Assembly: GCF_001458175.1 (NCBI RefSeq)
Contig: NZ_CYPW01000032.1
Coordinates: 24,665 to 88,664, forward strand
Direction: 5' to 3'
DNA from: Shimia marina
GTDB taxonomy: Bacteria; Pseudomonadota; Alphaproteobacteria; Rhodobacterales; Rhodobacteraceae
DNA length: 64,000 nucleotides
The first letter of the stretch is position 1. The number at the start of each line of letters is the position of its first letter. A program made the position numbers and the translations under genes. Below the pieces are notes generated by a model. That model was not told the DNA's origin. It searched no databases and was given only the letters and a program-made list of their open reading frames with translations. Shown piece after piece: positions 55,071 through 63,747 of the stretch.

Positions 55071-55328
55071 ATGTCGGCTACACATTTTGAAGTTGTACAA
55101 AGTTCTGCGTGGAGCGCTGATTTGACTGCGAACCAACTATCCCTGCTGCTCTTGCCTGTCTTGATCTGCTCATTCGCCGTTTGGCGCTTTGTGCGCATGC
55201 GAAATCGTAAGAAAAACCTGCCCATCAAGGTTCACGGGCCGCATCGGCCAGATGCGGGTTATGATGCGAAAGAGATTGCTCGCAGCAAAGGCAAAGGCAA
55301 CGGCATGGCAGATGGCGGCGTGGGTTGA
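55071..55328 (+). CDS. Small hypothetical protein with one membrane segment (weak)
   Basis: An 85-codon frame with ATG at 55071. Residues about 22-40 form one hydrophobic segment (LSLLLLPVLICSFAVWRF) followed by a basic stretch (RMRNRKKN) and a polar tail, as in small single-span membrane proteins. There is no clear ribosome site and no family match. It is the best candidate gene in an otherwise empty 819-nt stretch. Confidence 0.35.
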   Translation: MSATHFEVVQSSAWSADLTANQLSLLLLPVLICSFAVWRFVRMRNRKKNLPIKVHGPHRPDAGYDAKEIARSKGKGNGMADGGVG

Positions 55329-55732
55329 GGTAGGGGTAAACCTCGGCATGTCTGTGAGCAAAGCTGATTTCCCATCGCCACCAAGACATACATCCTAAAG
55401 ATGTTGAGGTTGTTTTTTCCAGTTTGAGTTGTTTCGCTTTGAGGTGTACGAGAGACGATCTCCGGGCAATTTACATCAAATGCGCGACGGTTGGGTTGTT
55501 CCAGCGTCATTCTTTAATTTTTTCAATGATTTGCGATTTCACTGGCTATGAAGCGATGCCGTTTTGTTCAAAGTGCCTAGACCTTTTTGAGCCCCGTATA
55601 TTAAAGGGTTGTAGGGGCGCAAACACTTATTTTTGCAGAAAAATCTGCGCGGTGGTGGAGGATCTATCCGGCCACCTCGCGTGCGGCGGCCATCTGTGAG
55701 ATGTGCCTGTGGGGACAACAAAGGGGATCTAA
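55329..55732. other. AT-rich non-coding region before the autotransporter
   Basis: No credible gene. Base composition is visibly lower in GC than the neighbours. The AAGGGG ribosome site of the autotransporter is at its end. Short frames present have no start signal. Nothing repetitive was found. Confidence 0.4.
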
Positions 55733-57568
55733 ATGCGTATCGCAGCAGCGGTGATGTTACTGGCACTATCCGGAGCGGCTCTTCCGAGTTTTGCAGAGGA
55801 GTTTACGGTTACCGGGCCCACGGCAGTCACCAATGGTGGCAATACCATTGATGGCGATGACACCCTCACGATTGACGATACGGCCTCCATTGTGACCTCC
55901 GGAAGTTCCGCGATTGTGACAACAGGTGACAATAATACTATTATTAACAGAGGCTTGGTCTCCAGCGACGTGAATGCCGTGGATCCCAATGGCGATCGCG
56001 TGACCATCACGATCATCAACCATGGCACGATCAGAAGCGGCGCAGATGCCATCGATGTGCAGAACGATGACAGTGTCGATATCACCAACTATGGCACGAT
56101 CTCTGCCCGCACATACCCTATTGATGTGTTCAATAGCCCCTCTGTTGTCGTGCGCAACTTTGGCACCATTCGCAATGATGAGACCTCTTCTGCGCGCAAT
56201 GTCCTGGACTTGGATGGTGACAATAGCGCTGGCAGCGCTGGATATGTCTACAACGCTGGCACGATCACAAATGGTGCCGTCGATGCTGCGATCTACTTGC
56301 GAGATTTCAATGAGGTGGCGGTGGTCAACAGCGGCACTCTCACGCGTGTGGGCACACCGACAAACAATCAAGGTTTGATCGAAGTGGTGGATGCTGCGGA
56401 TGGGCTTACCTTGCACAACTCAGGCAGGATTCTGGCGCTGGGCGGCGGCGTGGCCTTGGAATATGCAAACGATGGTCGGTCAGATACCTATTTTCTTGAT
56501 GGGTCGGTGATCAGCGGCTCCACATATTTTAACGGCAGCAGTATCGAAAATGCGCATTTTCATTTCGGTGCGGGCGTGTCTGGCCGCTACCAATTTGGCG
56601 GGTTCTCAAGCTCAGGCTTCGTCAGCACACCCGGAAATCAACCGGGGGATCTGGCGTCAATCAACGTGGAAAACGGCGCTTATGTGATCAATGGGGATTA
56701 TCTGAATGTTGTCGATCTGAGCCTGCAAAACGCGACCACCCGCAATGTCGTGGGCCTGCTTGGACAGCTGCACCATAGAGGGAGGCTGACCTCTGACGGC
56801 ATCACCACTTCGGATGCCATTGGTGACGGTGAAAATTGGTTTGGTGTTTTTGGATATTATTCCGACAGTTCGGATGCATCCTTTGCGGGCGACTACAGCG
56901 GCGCTGGAGTTGGCGTCCAGCGAGGGGGACAACTGAGCAATGGTCTGGACTACTATCTGGGCGCCACCGCGTTGAATTCAGATAGTGAGGCGGATGTTGG
57001 CTTTGACAGTACCGGTTACGGTTTGGTCGCGGGCCTGTCTCAGGTGAAGCCGACGGGCCTTGGGTGGAGCCTTGACGTTGGTGTGATGCATCTGAACTCC
57101 GAGCGTACCATCAATGATACAACCGTTGTCGCGACCGGTTTGGACAGTGCAGAAGAGGACTATCTGGTGGGCTATGTCTCGCCCGCTCTGCAATTTCACA
57201 ACGTGCTTGGCTTTCAGGAAATGATTTCGCTGCGGTATGCCGCGATTGTGCAAGAGTCGCAGGATTATGCCTTTGCCTCAACGACGCAGAGGATTGGATC
57301 CTCTGTTGCGCATTATGTGGCGGCCGAGTTTGTGAAAGCTGTCGAGCTGAACAATGGCATGATTTTCGACTATGGCTTTACGATTGGATCCACCAACACC
57401 AGTGATACAGATATTCGTGTAGACGGTCTCACCAACACGGCTGCAGATCGCTCGTGGGGCGAAGGGGAAGCGATGGTTGGGCTCACAATTGGCCAGTTGC
57501 GTTCAGAGCTGCGTCGATCCAGTGAAGGTCGGACCGTCGTGAGCTTTGATTGGCAGCAGACTTTCTAG
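55733..57568 (+). CDS. Autotransporter-like protein with beta-helical passenger and outer-membrane barrel
   Basis: A 611-residue protein with signal peptide (MRIAAAVMLLALSGAALPSFA), a repetitive passenger of about 230 residues with short beta rungs (INRGLV, INHGTI, ITNYGTI, VRNFGTI, VYNAGTI, VVNSGTL) and a C-terminal barrel of about 260 residues beginning near GENWFGVFGYYSD and ending in VVSFDWQQTF. The final Phe is the outer-membrane insertion signal. The short passenger has no RGD or protease motif, so an adhesin or surface-structure role is only a guess. GC content is lower than average. Confidence 0.88.
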   Translation: MRIAAAVMLLALSGAALPSFAEEFTVTGPTAVTNGGNTIDGDDTLTIDDTASIVTSGSSAIVTTGDNNTIINRGLVSSDVNAVDPNGDRVTITIINHGTIRSGADAIDVQNDDSVDITNYGTISARTYPIDVFNSPSVVVRNFGTIRNDETSSARNVLDLDGDNSAGSAGYVYNAGTITNGAVDAAIYLRDFNEVAVVNSGTLTRVGTPTNNQGLIEVVDAADGLTLHNSGRILALGGGVALEYANDGRSDTYFLDGSVISGSTYFNGSSIENAHFHFGAGVSGRYQFGGFSSSGFVSTPGNQPGDLASINVENGAYVINGDYLNVVDLSLQNATTRNVVGLLGQLHHRGRLTSDGITTSDAIGDGENWFGVFGYYSDSSDASFAGDYSGAGVGVQRGGQLSNGLDYYLGATALNSDSEADVGFDSTGYGLVAGLSQVKPTGLGWSLDVGVMHLNSERTINDTTVVATGLDSAEEDYLVGYVSPALQFHNVLGFQEMISLRYAAIVQESQDYAFASTTQRIGSSVAHYVAAEFVKAVELNNGMIFDYGFTIGSTNTSDTDIRVDGLTNTAADRSWGEGEAMVGLTIGQLRSELRRSSEGRTVVSFDWQQTF

Positions 57569-57656
57569 CGCAAGATCTCTGATCCCGAGGCACCGGGTCG
57601 ATTTTCTGACCCTCAAGAGACATCCGGCAGGTTGGCCACACCCAAGAGACACAGAG

Positions 57657-58541
57657 TCAGGGTGAGGCGGGCGTCTGACCTTCAAACAAGGGCTGCAACG
57701 CTTTCAGGCGTGCGGTGACAAATTCGGTGAAAATGCGCACGCGGGGGACCTGACGCAGGTCTGCGTGGGTCAGCACCCAAAGCGGCGCCTGTGCAAAGAG
57801 GGGCAGGCCCGGCACACGCGCCAGCAGAGGGTCGCTGTCGCCCAGAAAGCAGGCCATGCGGGTGGCGCCGATCTGAGCGCGGACTGCGCCGACGGCGGCG
57901 GCCATGTCATCCACGGTGAGCCGGGGCACCAGATTAGGGCGGATGTCTTTGATCTCCTTGGGTGGGCCGGGCCAATGGGCAAAGCGGATCCAATCAAGCG
58001 GTGCTGTGCCGCCGGGGTCACGGGAAATCAGATCGCGATGGGCAAAGACCGCGCCTTTCTGTTCAAACAGCTGTCGCCCCACCAGCGTGTCGGGCGGAGA
58101 CTTGGCAAAACGGATGGCCACATCCGCATCCCGCTGTGCCAGATTGAGTGTGGCATTGGTGGCCACCAGCGAGAGTTCTACATCCGGATGGGTGTGCAGG
58201 AAGTCTGCCACGATGGGGGCCAGAACGCGGGCAATCAGCAATTCCGGAGCGGTGACTTTGAGAGGGCCTGAGATGGCAGTGTCCCGCGCGGTGATGCGGC
58301 GGTCAAGATCCTGATTGAGTCGGGCCATGGCCTCTGCGGCTTCCACGGCCTCCCAGCCCGCCTCAGTGGGGACATAACCGCTGGGCAGCCGGTCAAACAA
58401 TCGCGTGCCCAGAGCCGCTTCGGCGGCGGAAATCCGGCGCGCAACAGTCGCGTGGTTCACGCCAAGCGCCCGCGCCGCGCCGCTGGTGCCGCCATGACGG
58501 GCGGTGTGCATGACAAATTTCAGGTCGTCCCAATTTTGCAT
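57657..58541 (-). CDS. LysR-family transcriptional regulator
   Basis: A 294-residue regulator: N-terminal HTH (GTSGAARALGVNHATVARRISAAEAALGTRLFDR) and a LysR substrate domain with LKVTAPELLIARVLAPI and DVAIRFAKSPPDTLVGR. ATG 58541 starts QNWDDLKFVM; longer starts at 58562 and 58583 are possible. It is divergent from the DUF1330 gene with 100 nt between, so that gene is a likely target. Two TGATCA sites (58545-58550, 58577-58582) lie in the shared region. Confidence 0.93.
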   Translation of the reverse strand: MQNWDDLKFVMHTARHGGTSGAARALGVNHATVARRISAAEAALGTRLFDRLPSGYVPTEAGWEAVEAAEAMARLNQDLDRRITARDTAISGPLKVTAPELLIARVLAPIVADFLHTHPDVELSLVATNATLNLAQRDADVAIRFAKSPPDTLVGRQLFEQKGAVFAHRDLISRDPGGTAPLDWIRFAHWPGPPKEIKDIRPNLVPRLTVDDMAAAVGAVRAQIGATRMACFLGDSDPLLARVPGLPLFAQAPLWVLTHADLRQVPRVRIFTEFVTARLKALQPLFEGQTPASP

Positions 58542-58641
58542 GGGGTGATCATATTTGCACATAAAGCTTGCAGCAATGATCATTTTTGATTGGAAGGCGC
58601 GCTCCTATCTCAGGGTCACACAACAGTAATTGGAGCACAGC

Positions 58642-58923
58642 ATGACCGCTTATGCCTTTGTCAATCTGACGATCACCAACCCAGACAGTTTTAACGCCTA
58701 TCGCGCGCAGGCGGGCGCAGCCCTGAACAAATATGGCGGCGCGGCCATGGAAGTTTCCAAGGAGGCGGAAGTGATTGAAGGGGGTGGCGCTGCGCCTACG
58801 GTGGCGGTGATCCTGACCTTCCCGGACCGCGCGGCGGCCAAAGGCTGGATCAATGATCCGGATCTGGCATCGGTGCATGCGCTGCGCGAAGGCAGTGGCA
58901 CATCCCAGATCATCTTGATGTAA
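58642..58923 (+). CDS. DUF1330 domain-containing protein
   Basis: A 93-residue cytoplasmic protein of the dimeric alpha/beta-barrel type: AYAFVNLTITNPDSFNAYRAQA and VAVILTFPDRAAAKGWINDP are the two repeats of the fold, with GSGTSQIILM at the end. DUF1330 has no defined reaction. ATG 58642 follows GGAG (58630 is a second possibility). It ends with a strong terminator and is divergent from a LysR gene. Confidence 0.9.
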   Translation: MTAYAFVNLTITNPDSFNAYRAQAGAALNKYGGAAMEVSKEAEVIEGGGAAPTVAVILTFPDRAAAKGWINDPDLASVHALREGSGTSQIILM

Positions 58924-58954
58924 TCTGGCAAAGCCCCATCAATATCGCGCAAAA

Positions 58955-58980
58955 AAAAGGCACCCCGCAGGGTGCCTTTT
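58955..58980. terminator. Terminator between the DUF1330 and MscS genes
   Basis: AAAAGGCACCC, CGCA, GGGTGCCTTTT is a perfect 11-bp stem with A-run before and T-run after, so it can act on both strands. It serves the DUF1330 gene on the plus strand and mscS on the minus strand. Confidence 0.93.
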
Positions 58981-59011
58981 GTCTGTGATGAGTGCGCGAT
59001 CTGCGTGAGGC

Positions 59012-59818
59012 TCAGCCTTCGCGCCGGATTTCCACCGTATGCGGATAGGGGATCGAAATCCCGTCTTTGTCGAAGGCTTCTTTCACCGCCTGTGTGAGGC
59101 CGAATTTCAGCTCCCAGAAATCCGCGGCGTTGCACCAGACGCGCATGGTGATGTCCACCGAACTATCGCCCAGATTGGTGACCTGTGCCCAGGCCTCGGG
59201 ATCCTTGAGCACGCGGGCATCGGCATTGGCTGTGTCCAGAATGATCTGCTTGGCCTTATCCGCATCATCGCCGTAGTCGATGCCAAAGACCACATCCACG
59301 CGGCGGGTGTCATGGGCGGAGAAGTTGGTGATGATGCTGCCCCAGGCCTGACCGTTGGGGATGATTATCTGCACATTGTCCGGGGTGACCAGTTCGGTCA
59401 CAAAGAGGTTGAGATCCACCACCGTGCCTGCGGTGCCGCCCACATCGACATATTGTCCGATTTTGTAAGGGCGGAACAGGATGAGCATGAAACCCGCAGC
59501 CAGATCAGAGAGCGTGCCTTGCAGCGCAAGACCAATGGCCAGCGTGGCAGCACCCATCATGGCCACAAGCGAGGTGGCTTCGATGCCAAAGATGCCAAGA
59601 ATGGCCACAAGTACCATCAGCAGGATCACCCAGCGTACGATGCTGGCAGCAAAATTGCCGAGGGTCTTGTCGATTTCAGGGGTTTTGTTGACCCGGTTGC
59701 GGACCATGCGGCTGACGGTGCCGGCCACGATCCAGCCGATCACCAGAACGATCAGGGCCTTGCCCGCCGTGAGGATCAGCGGGGCAAAGCCCTGTGCCTG
59801 TTCAATCACTGTTTCCAT
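59012..59818 (-). CDS. Small-conductance mechanosensitive channel (MscS family)
   Basis: A 268-residue protein, close to E. coli MscS (286). Membrane segments at about 12-33, 60-80 and the pore helix TM3 (TLAIGLALQGTLSDLAAGFMLI, about 92-113). The beta domain follows (RPYKIGQYVDVGGTAGTVVDLNLF, IIPNGQAWGSIITNFS) and the C-terminal alpha/beta domain ends with PYPHTVEIRREG. It releases solutes under hypo-osmotic shock. ATG 59818 follows GGGAG. It is divergent from the GST gene. Confidence 0.95.
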   Translation of the reverse strand: METVIEQAQGFAPLILTAGKALIVLVIGWIVAGTVSRMVRNRVNKTPEIDKTLGNFAASIVRWVILLMVLVAILGIFGIEATSLVAMMGAATLAIGLALQGTLSDLAAGFMLILFRPYKIGQYVDVGGTAGTVVDLNLFVTELVTPDNVQIIIPNGQAWGSIITNFSAHDTRRVDVVFGIDYGDDADKAKQIILDTANADARVLKDPEAWAQVTNLGDSSVDITMRVWCNAADFWELKFGLTQAVKEAFDKDGISIPYPHTVEIRREG

Positions 59819-59976
59819 TTGCAGTCTCCCACTTCCTGTGCCCCTTTGGGCCTGTCCCATGTTTTATTGGCTCTGCGCTGATGCACAGTATCATGCTGTC
59901 ATGCGCACGAACAGGTGGCTGGCACCATGGGAAAAACAGCTTATCTATCCCCGCATGACCGCAGAAGGAGATTGCC

Positions 59977-60678
59977 ATGACAGCTGTGACAACGCATCCG
60001 ATCAACCGCCGCTGGGCGGCGGAAAATCCTGAGCTTTTGCAGCTCTATTCCTTTCCCACGCCCAATGGTGTGAAAGTGTCGATCATGCTCGAAGAGATCG
60101 GCCTGCCCTATGAGGCGCATCTTGTGACGCTGAGTGATGCGGATGTGCGCAGCCCCGAGTTTCTGGCCCTGAACCCCAACAACAAGATCCCGGCGATCAT
60201 TGATCCGCAGGGCCCGGATGGGGCGGCGGTGCATCTGTTTGAGAGCGGTGCGATCCTGATCTATCTGGCGGAGAAGACCGGCCAGTTGATCGGAGAGACT
60301 GCGGCTGAGAAATATGATGTGCTGAAGTGGGTGATGTTTCAGATGGGCGGGCTGGGCCCGATGCTGGGACAACTTGGGTATTTCACCAAATTTGCCGGTG
60401 CAGAGATTGAAGACCCCCGTCCCAGAGAGCGCTTCCGTGTGGAGGCCAAGCGGTTGCTGGCAGTGTTGGAGCAGCAATTGGAGGGGCGCGACTGGATCAC
60501 CGGATCCTATTCGATTGCGGATATTGCCATTGCGCCATGGCTCAATGCGCTGGCCTATTATGGCACGCAGGAGCTTGTCGGCTGGGAGGACTATCGCAAT
60601 GTGAACGCCTATCTGGCGCGCTTCTTGGCGCGTCCGGCGGTGCAGGCGGGGCTGAATATTCCACCGCGCCCGGTCTGA
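59977..60678 (+). CDS. Glutathione S-transferase family protein (YfcG-like)
   Basis: A 233-residue protein. Thioredoxin-fold N-terminus (LYSFPTPNGVKVSIML), NPNNKIPAIID cis-Pro loop, LFESGAILIYLAEKTG GSH-binding segment, and a helical C-terminal domain (SIADIAIAPWLNAL). It resembles the disulfide-bond oxidoreductase YfcG. It is related to the YghU-type gene 7 kb away but shorter. GAAGGAG precedes the ATG. Confidence 0.92.
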   Translation: MTAVTTHPINRRWAAENPELLQLYSFPTPNGVKVSIMLEEIGLPYEAHLVTLSDADVRSPEFLALNPNNKIPAIIDPQGPDGAAVHLFESGAILIYLAEKTGQLIGETAAEKYDVLKWVMFQMGGLGPMLGQLGYFTKFAGAEIEDPRPRERFRVEAKRLLAVLEQQLEGRDWITGSYSIADIAIAPWLNALAYYGTQELVGWEDYRNVNAYLARFLARPAVQAGLNIPPRPV

Positions 60679-60695
60679 GACGGGGAGTAAAAGAG

Positions 60696-60746
60696 CAGGG
60701 GGCTGTCTGCCCCCTGACCCCCGAGGATATTTCAGGTCAAATGAAG
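60696..60746 (+). repeat. Intergenic hairpin repeat, family A, copy 3
   Basis: CAGGGGGC-TGTCT-GCCCCCTG, then ACCCCCGAGGATATTT and AAATGAAG. It lies after the GST stop and directly before the inverted-repeat element at 60749. Confidence 0.75.
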
Positions 60747-60748
60747 CT

Positions 60749-60810
60749 TAGGCTCAGGACCCATTAATGTTTTAGCACCGGTGCAGAAAAATTAGTGGGT
60801 CCTGAGCCTA
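60749..60810. mobile_element. Small inverted-repeat element (IS-terminal or MITE-like relic)
   Basis: TAGGCTCAGGACCCATTAAT (60749-60768) and ATTAGTGGGTCCTGAGCCTA (60791-60810) pair at 19 of 20 positions, with a 22-nt loop that itself contains the palindrome GCACCGGTGC. The element is bounded by TA on both sides, as for elements duplicating TA. It has no coding capacity. It could equally be a bidirectional terminator for the convergent GST and GMC genes. Its right end supplies the TAG stop of the GMC gene. Confidence 0.55.
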
Positions 60811-62409
60811 GGCGCTGCGGATTGCGTCGGCCAGTTTTTCACCGATCATGATGGTTGGGGCATTGGTATTGCCGCCAATCAGACGTGGCATGATAGAGGC
60901 ATCCACCACGCGCAGGCCCTCCATGCCATGCACATGGCAGTCTTTGTCGACCACGGCCATGGGATCGGTGCCCATTTTGCAGGTGCCAACCGGGTGATAG
61001 ATGGTATCGGCCCGGTTGCGGATGTCCTCTTCCCAGGCCTTATCGGAGCCGTCGTGATCATAATAGCGGCTGCCGCGCCAGGCGGCCAAGGCCGGATCAT
61101 CCATGATGCTGTCGAGCATTTTGGCGGCTTTCTTCATGACCGTCAGATCGGCCTCGTTTTCCAGAAAACCGGGATCGATTTTGGGAGGCTTGGCGGGATT
61201 GGCAGAGTGCAGGGTCACGCTGCCACGGCTTTGAGGGCGCAGCACGCAGAGGTGACAGCTGTAGCCATAGGGCAGGTGCATTTTGCGGTTGTGCTGATCC
61301 ACGATACCCACCACGAAATGCAGCTGAATGTCGGGACGTGACAGGCTCGGATCGGTTTTGAAGAAAGCGCCGCTTTCGGCAAAGGGCGAGGCAAAGAGGC
61401 CTGTGCCGGTTTTGCGCCAGCGCAGCGCGGCTTTGCCCATTTTGGCCAGCCCCCCCGGTGTCAGCCCCACTGTGTCTTTCTTTTTGTTTTTATAGCTGAG
61501 GACATGATCGAGGTGGTCTTGCAGGTTTTGGCCCACGCCGGGCAGCTCATGCACCATTTTTATGCCGTGTTTTTCGATCTCAGCTTTGGGGCCGATGCCT
61601 GACAACAGCAGCAGTTGTGGGGAACCAAAAGCACCGCTGGAGAGGATCACCTCCTTGCGCGCTTTCAGGGCCTGCACCTGACCGGCGCGTTTGACCTCCA
61701 TACCAATGGCGCGGCGGCCTTCGGTCAGCACCTTGCGGGCCTGAGTTTTGGTCATCACGGTCAGGTTGGGGCGATGTAAATTCTCGCGCAGATAGGCGGC
61801 AGCGGCGGAGCAGCGTTCGCCTTTGTGATCCCCCTCATAGAACTGGGTCACCTGATAGTGGCCGGCACCTTCCTGATCGGGGCCATTGAAATCTGTGGTG
61901 CTGCGGATCTGGTGGCGATTGCAGGCCTCGATGAAGGCGTCGTTGATCGGGCGGGGTTCGGCTTGATCGCCGACCTGAAGCGGGCCGGCTTGACCATGCA
62001 GCGCATCGCCGCCGCGCTGATTGCCCTCAGCCTTTTTGAAGTAGGGCAGGACGCTTTGCCAATCCCAGCCCTCACAACCGAGCTCAGCCCATTCGTCATA
62101 GTCCTGCTGATGGCCGCGGATATAGAGCATGGCGTTGATGGCCGAGCTGCCGCCGAGGGCTTTGCCGCGGGGTTGAAAGCCGCGTCGGTTGTTGAGGCCG
62201 AGCTGGGGCGTGGTGTGCAGCGCCCAGTTGTTGATTTTAGGGCGACCGGGCACCATCGCGGCAATCAGAGCGGGCGCACGGATGAAGATGTCTTCGCCCT
62301 TGCCGCCAGCTTCCACCAGACAGACGGTGGTGTCGGCATCTTCTGTGAGGCGTGAGGCCAGCACACAGCCTGCGGAGCCGCCGCCCACGATGATGTAGTC
62401 AAATTCCAT
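60808..62409 (-). CDS. GMC-family oxidoreductase (choline/alcohol dehydrogenase type)
   Basis: A 533-residue flavoprotein. FAD-binding [16 protein letters not shown] at the N-terminus, [13 protein letters not shown] and NYxxxE-like FKKAEG regions, the C-terminal active-site HPVGTCKMG (about 466) and [21 protein letters not shown]. Relatives include choline dehydrogenase BetA and long-chain alcohol dehydrogenases; without betB beside it the substrate is unclear, although a betaine/choline transporter is present 46 kb away. ATG 62409 follows GGGAGGG. The stop TAG is inside the inverted-repeat element. Confidence 0.92.
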   Translation of the reverse strand: MEFDYIIVGGGSAGCVLASRLTEDADTTVCLVEAGGKGEDIFIRAPALIAAMVPGRPKINNWALHTTPQLGLNNRRGFQPRGKALGGSSAINAMLYIRGHQQDYDEWAELGCEGWDWQSVLPYFKKAEGNQRGGDALHGQAGPLQVGDQAEPRPINDAFIEACNRHQIRSTTDFNGPDQEGAGHYQVTQFYEGDHKGERCSAAAAYLRENLHRPNLTVMTKTQARKVLTEGRRAIGMEVKRAGQVQALKARKEVILSSGAFGSPQLLLLSGIGPKAEIEKHGIKMVHELPGVGQNLQDHLDHVLSYKNKKKDTVGLTPGGLAKMGKAALRWRKTGTGLFASPFAESGAFFKTDPSLSRPDIQLHFVVGIVDQHNRKMHLPYGYSCHLCVLRPQSRGSVTLHSANPAKPPKIDPGFLENEADLTVMKKAAKMLDSIMDDPALAAWRGSRYYDHDGSDKAWEEDIRNRADTIYHPVGTCKMGTDPMAVVDKDCHVHGMEGLRVVDASIMPRLIGGNTNAPTIMIGEKLADAIRSA

Positions 62410-62501
62410 AGTGCCCTCCCGTGTTGCCACAACTTAGGAGGGCAGGTTTTGAGCGCGCAAGGCTGACGATGCGTCAGACGCCTCTGGGCGCGATGTGCGC
62501 C

Positions 62502-62954
62502 TCAGCTTTGGGGTAGGACGCCGGATTGCACATAGCGCAGGAGCTCGACCACCTGACGGGGTTCTTCGGCCACGGCCAGAGCGGCGGCATGCACTTCTTT
62601 CAGCGCGTGTTGCTGATCGGGCATGGACAGCACGATGATGGATTTGCCAAGCGCCGCCGCATAGCCGGCATCAAAGGCGGCGTTCCATTGGCGGTATTTC
62701 TCGCCAAAGCGCACCACGACCACATCAGCGTCTTCAATCCCCTTGCGGGTGCGGATCGCATTGACCATCGCGCCCTTATGGTCGTGCCAGTATTTGGTGT
62801 CTTCTGCGCCCAAAATGGCCACGCCGCAATCATCGGATGCGCCGTGATCGGTCACCGGGCTGTTGAAGGTGACATTCAGGTCGGCGGCACCGGTGATGAT
62901 CTGCTCACGCCAATCTGTGTGAATCTCGCCGGACAGGTAAACATTCAAGCTCAT
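62502..62954 (-). CDS. YtoQ family protein
   Basis: A 150-residue protein with the family start LNVYLSGEIHTDWR and the nucleotide-binding-like FNSPVTDHGASDDCG, VVVRFGEKYRQWNAAFDAGYA and PDQQHALKEVHAAA. The fold resembles nucleoside 2-deoxyribosyltransferase, but YtoQ has no proven activity. ATG 62954 follows AAGGA. It lies between the GMC gene and a methyltransferase, all on the minus strand. Confidence 0.92.
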   Translation of the reverse strand: MSLNVYLSGEIHTDWREQIITGAADLNVTFNSPVTDHGASDDCGVAILGAEDTKYWHDHKGAMVNAIRTRKGIEDADVVVVRFGEKYRQWNAAFDAGYAAALGKSIIVLSMPDQQHALKEVHAAALAVAEEPRQVVELLRYVQSGVLPQS

Positions 62955-63030
62955 GGGGTATCCTTTCTTGCCTGGCATGGTCATAGCCTGTCCAGCCGGG
63001 CGCACCAATCCCCCGCTGGCTGATGCAGTG

Positions 63031-63663
63031 TCAGATTTTGCGGGCCACCAGATAGCGGCTTGGTGGATTGGCCGGGAAGTTGCCGCTTTCAATGATCTGA
63101 AACCCGGCAGCTGTCACAGATGCTTCGAGCTCTGCGATGGTCAGAAAGCGCACGAAAGGGGCTTTGCCCAACAGCTGAAGCAGGGGCAGGGCGAGCTTGA
63201 TCAGGCGCACTCTGAGCGAGGTGATTTTCTCGCCGAGGCAAGGGGTTTTGGAGATGAAAAGCCCGCCGGGTTTGACCCGGGCGGCGATGGCGGCATAGGC
63301 GCTGTCTGGATCGGGGAGAAGATGCAGGAGATTATGCGCCATCACCACGTCAAACGGGCCATCTGGCGCGGTTTCTGCGGTGGCTTGCAGCAGCTGGAGG
63401 TTGCTTGTCTGTGCCGTATTGGCACGTTCCCGTCCCTCATGCAGCATGCCGTTGGAGACATCGGTGGCGACCATTTCGGTAACCGCATCCGCCAGGGCAA
63501 TGGCCGTGCCTGCGGTGCCACAGCCCAGCTCAAGTGCGCGGTCTGTATGGGCAAGATAAGAGCGGGTGCGCTCCAGCGTGTAGGTGTAGGATTGCATGTC
63601 GCGGATGTCGGACTTGGCGTATTTCTCCGCGATCCCGTCCCAGAATTTGGCGATGTTTTGCAT
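63031..63663 (-). CDS. Class I SAM-dependent methyltransferase
   Basis: A 210-residue enzyme. Motif I ALELGCGTAGTAIALA (about 47-62), motif II VATDVSNGML, motif IV FDVVMAHNLLHLLPD and post-motif VKPGGLFISKTPCLG show the Rossmann fold. Substrate unknown; the N-terminal WDGIAEKYAKSD region is common in methyltransferases of small molecules. ATG 63663 follows AAAGGAG. It is divergent from the LysR gene at the window end, which may regulate it. Confidence 0.93.
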   Translation of the reverse strand: MQNIAKFWDGIAEKYAKSDIRDMQSYTYTLERTRSYLAHTDRALELGCGTAGTAIALADAVTEMVATDVSNGMLHEGRERANTAQTSNLQLLQATAETAPDGPFDVVMAHNLLHLLPDPDSAYAAIAARVKPGGLFISKTPCLGEKITSLRVRLIKLALPLLQLLGKAPFVRFLTIAELEASVTAAGFQIIESGNFPANPPSRYLVARKI

Positions 63664-63747
63664 GGTAGGCTCCTTTGAAGGGCAGGGTACACATGCATAA
63701 ACCCTATGAGAATTGCCGAAATTCGCAGTTCCTCTATACGTAAATGC

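Noticed and set aside
55424..55699. 91-codon frame before the autotransporter
   Set aside because: No start signal, Cys-rich random-looking product; region treated as non-coding.
60749..60810. Inverted-repeat element as an ordinary intrinsic terminator
   Set aside because: Not fully excluded, but no T-run follows either arm and the stem is far longer than usual, so a relic of a mobile element was preferred.
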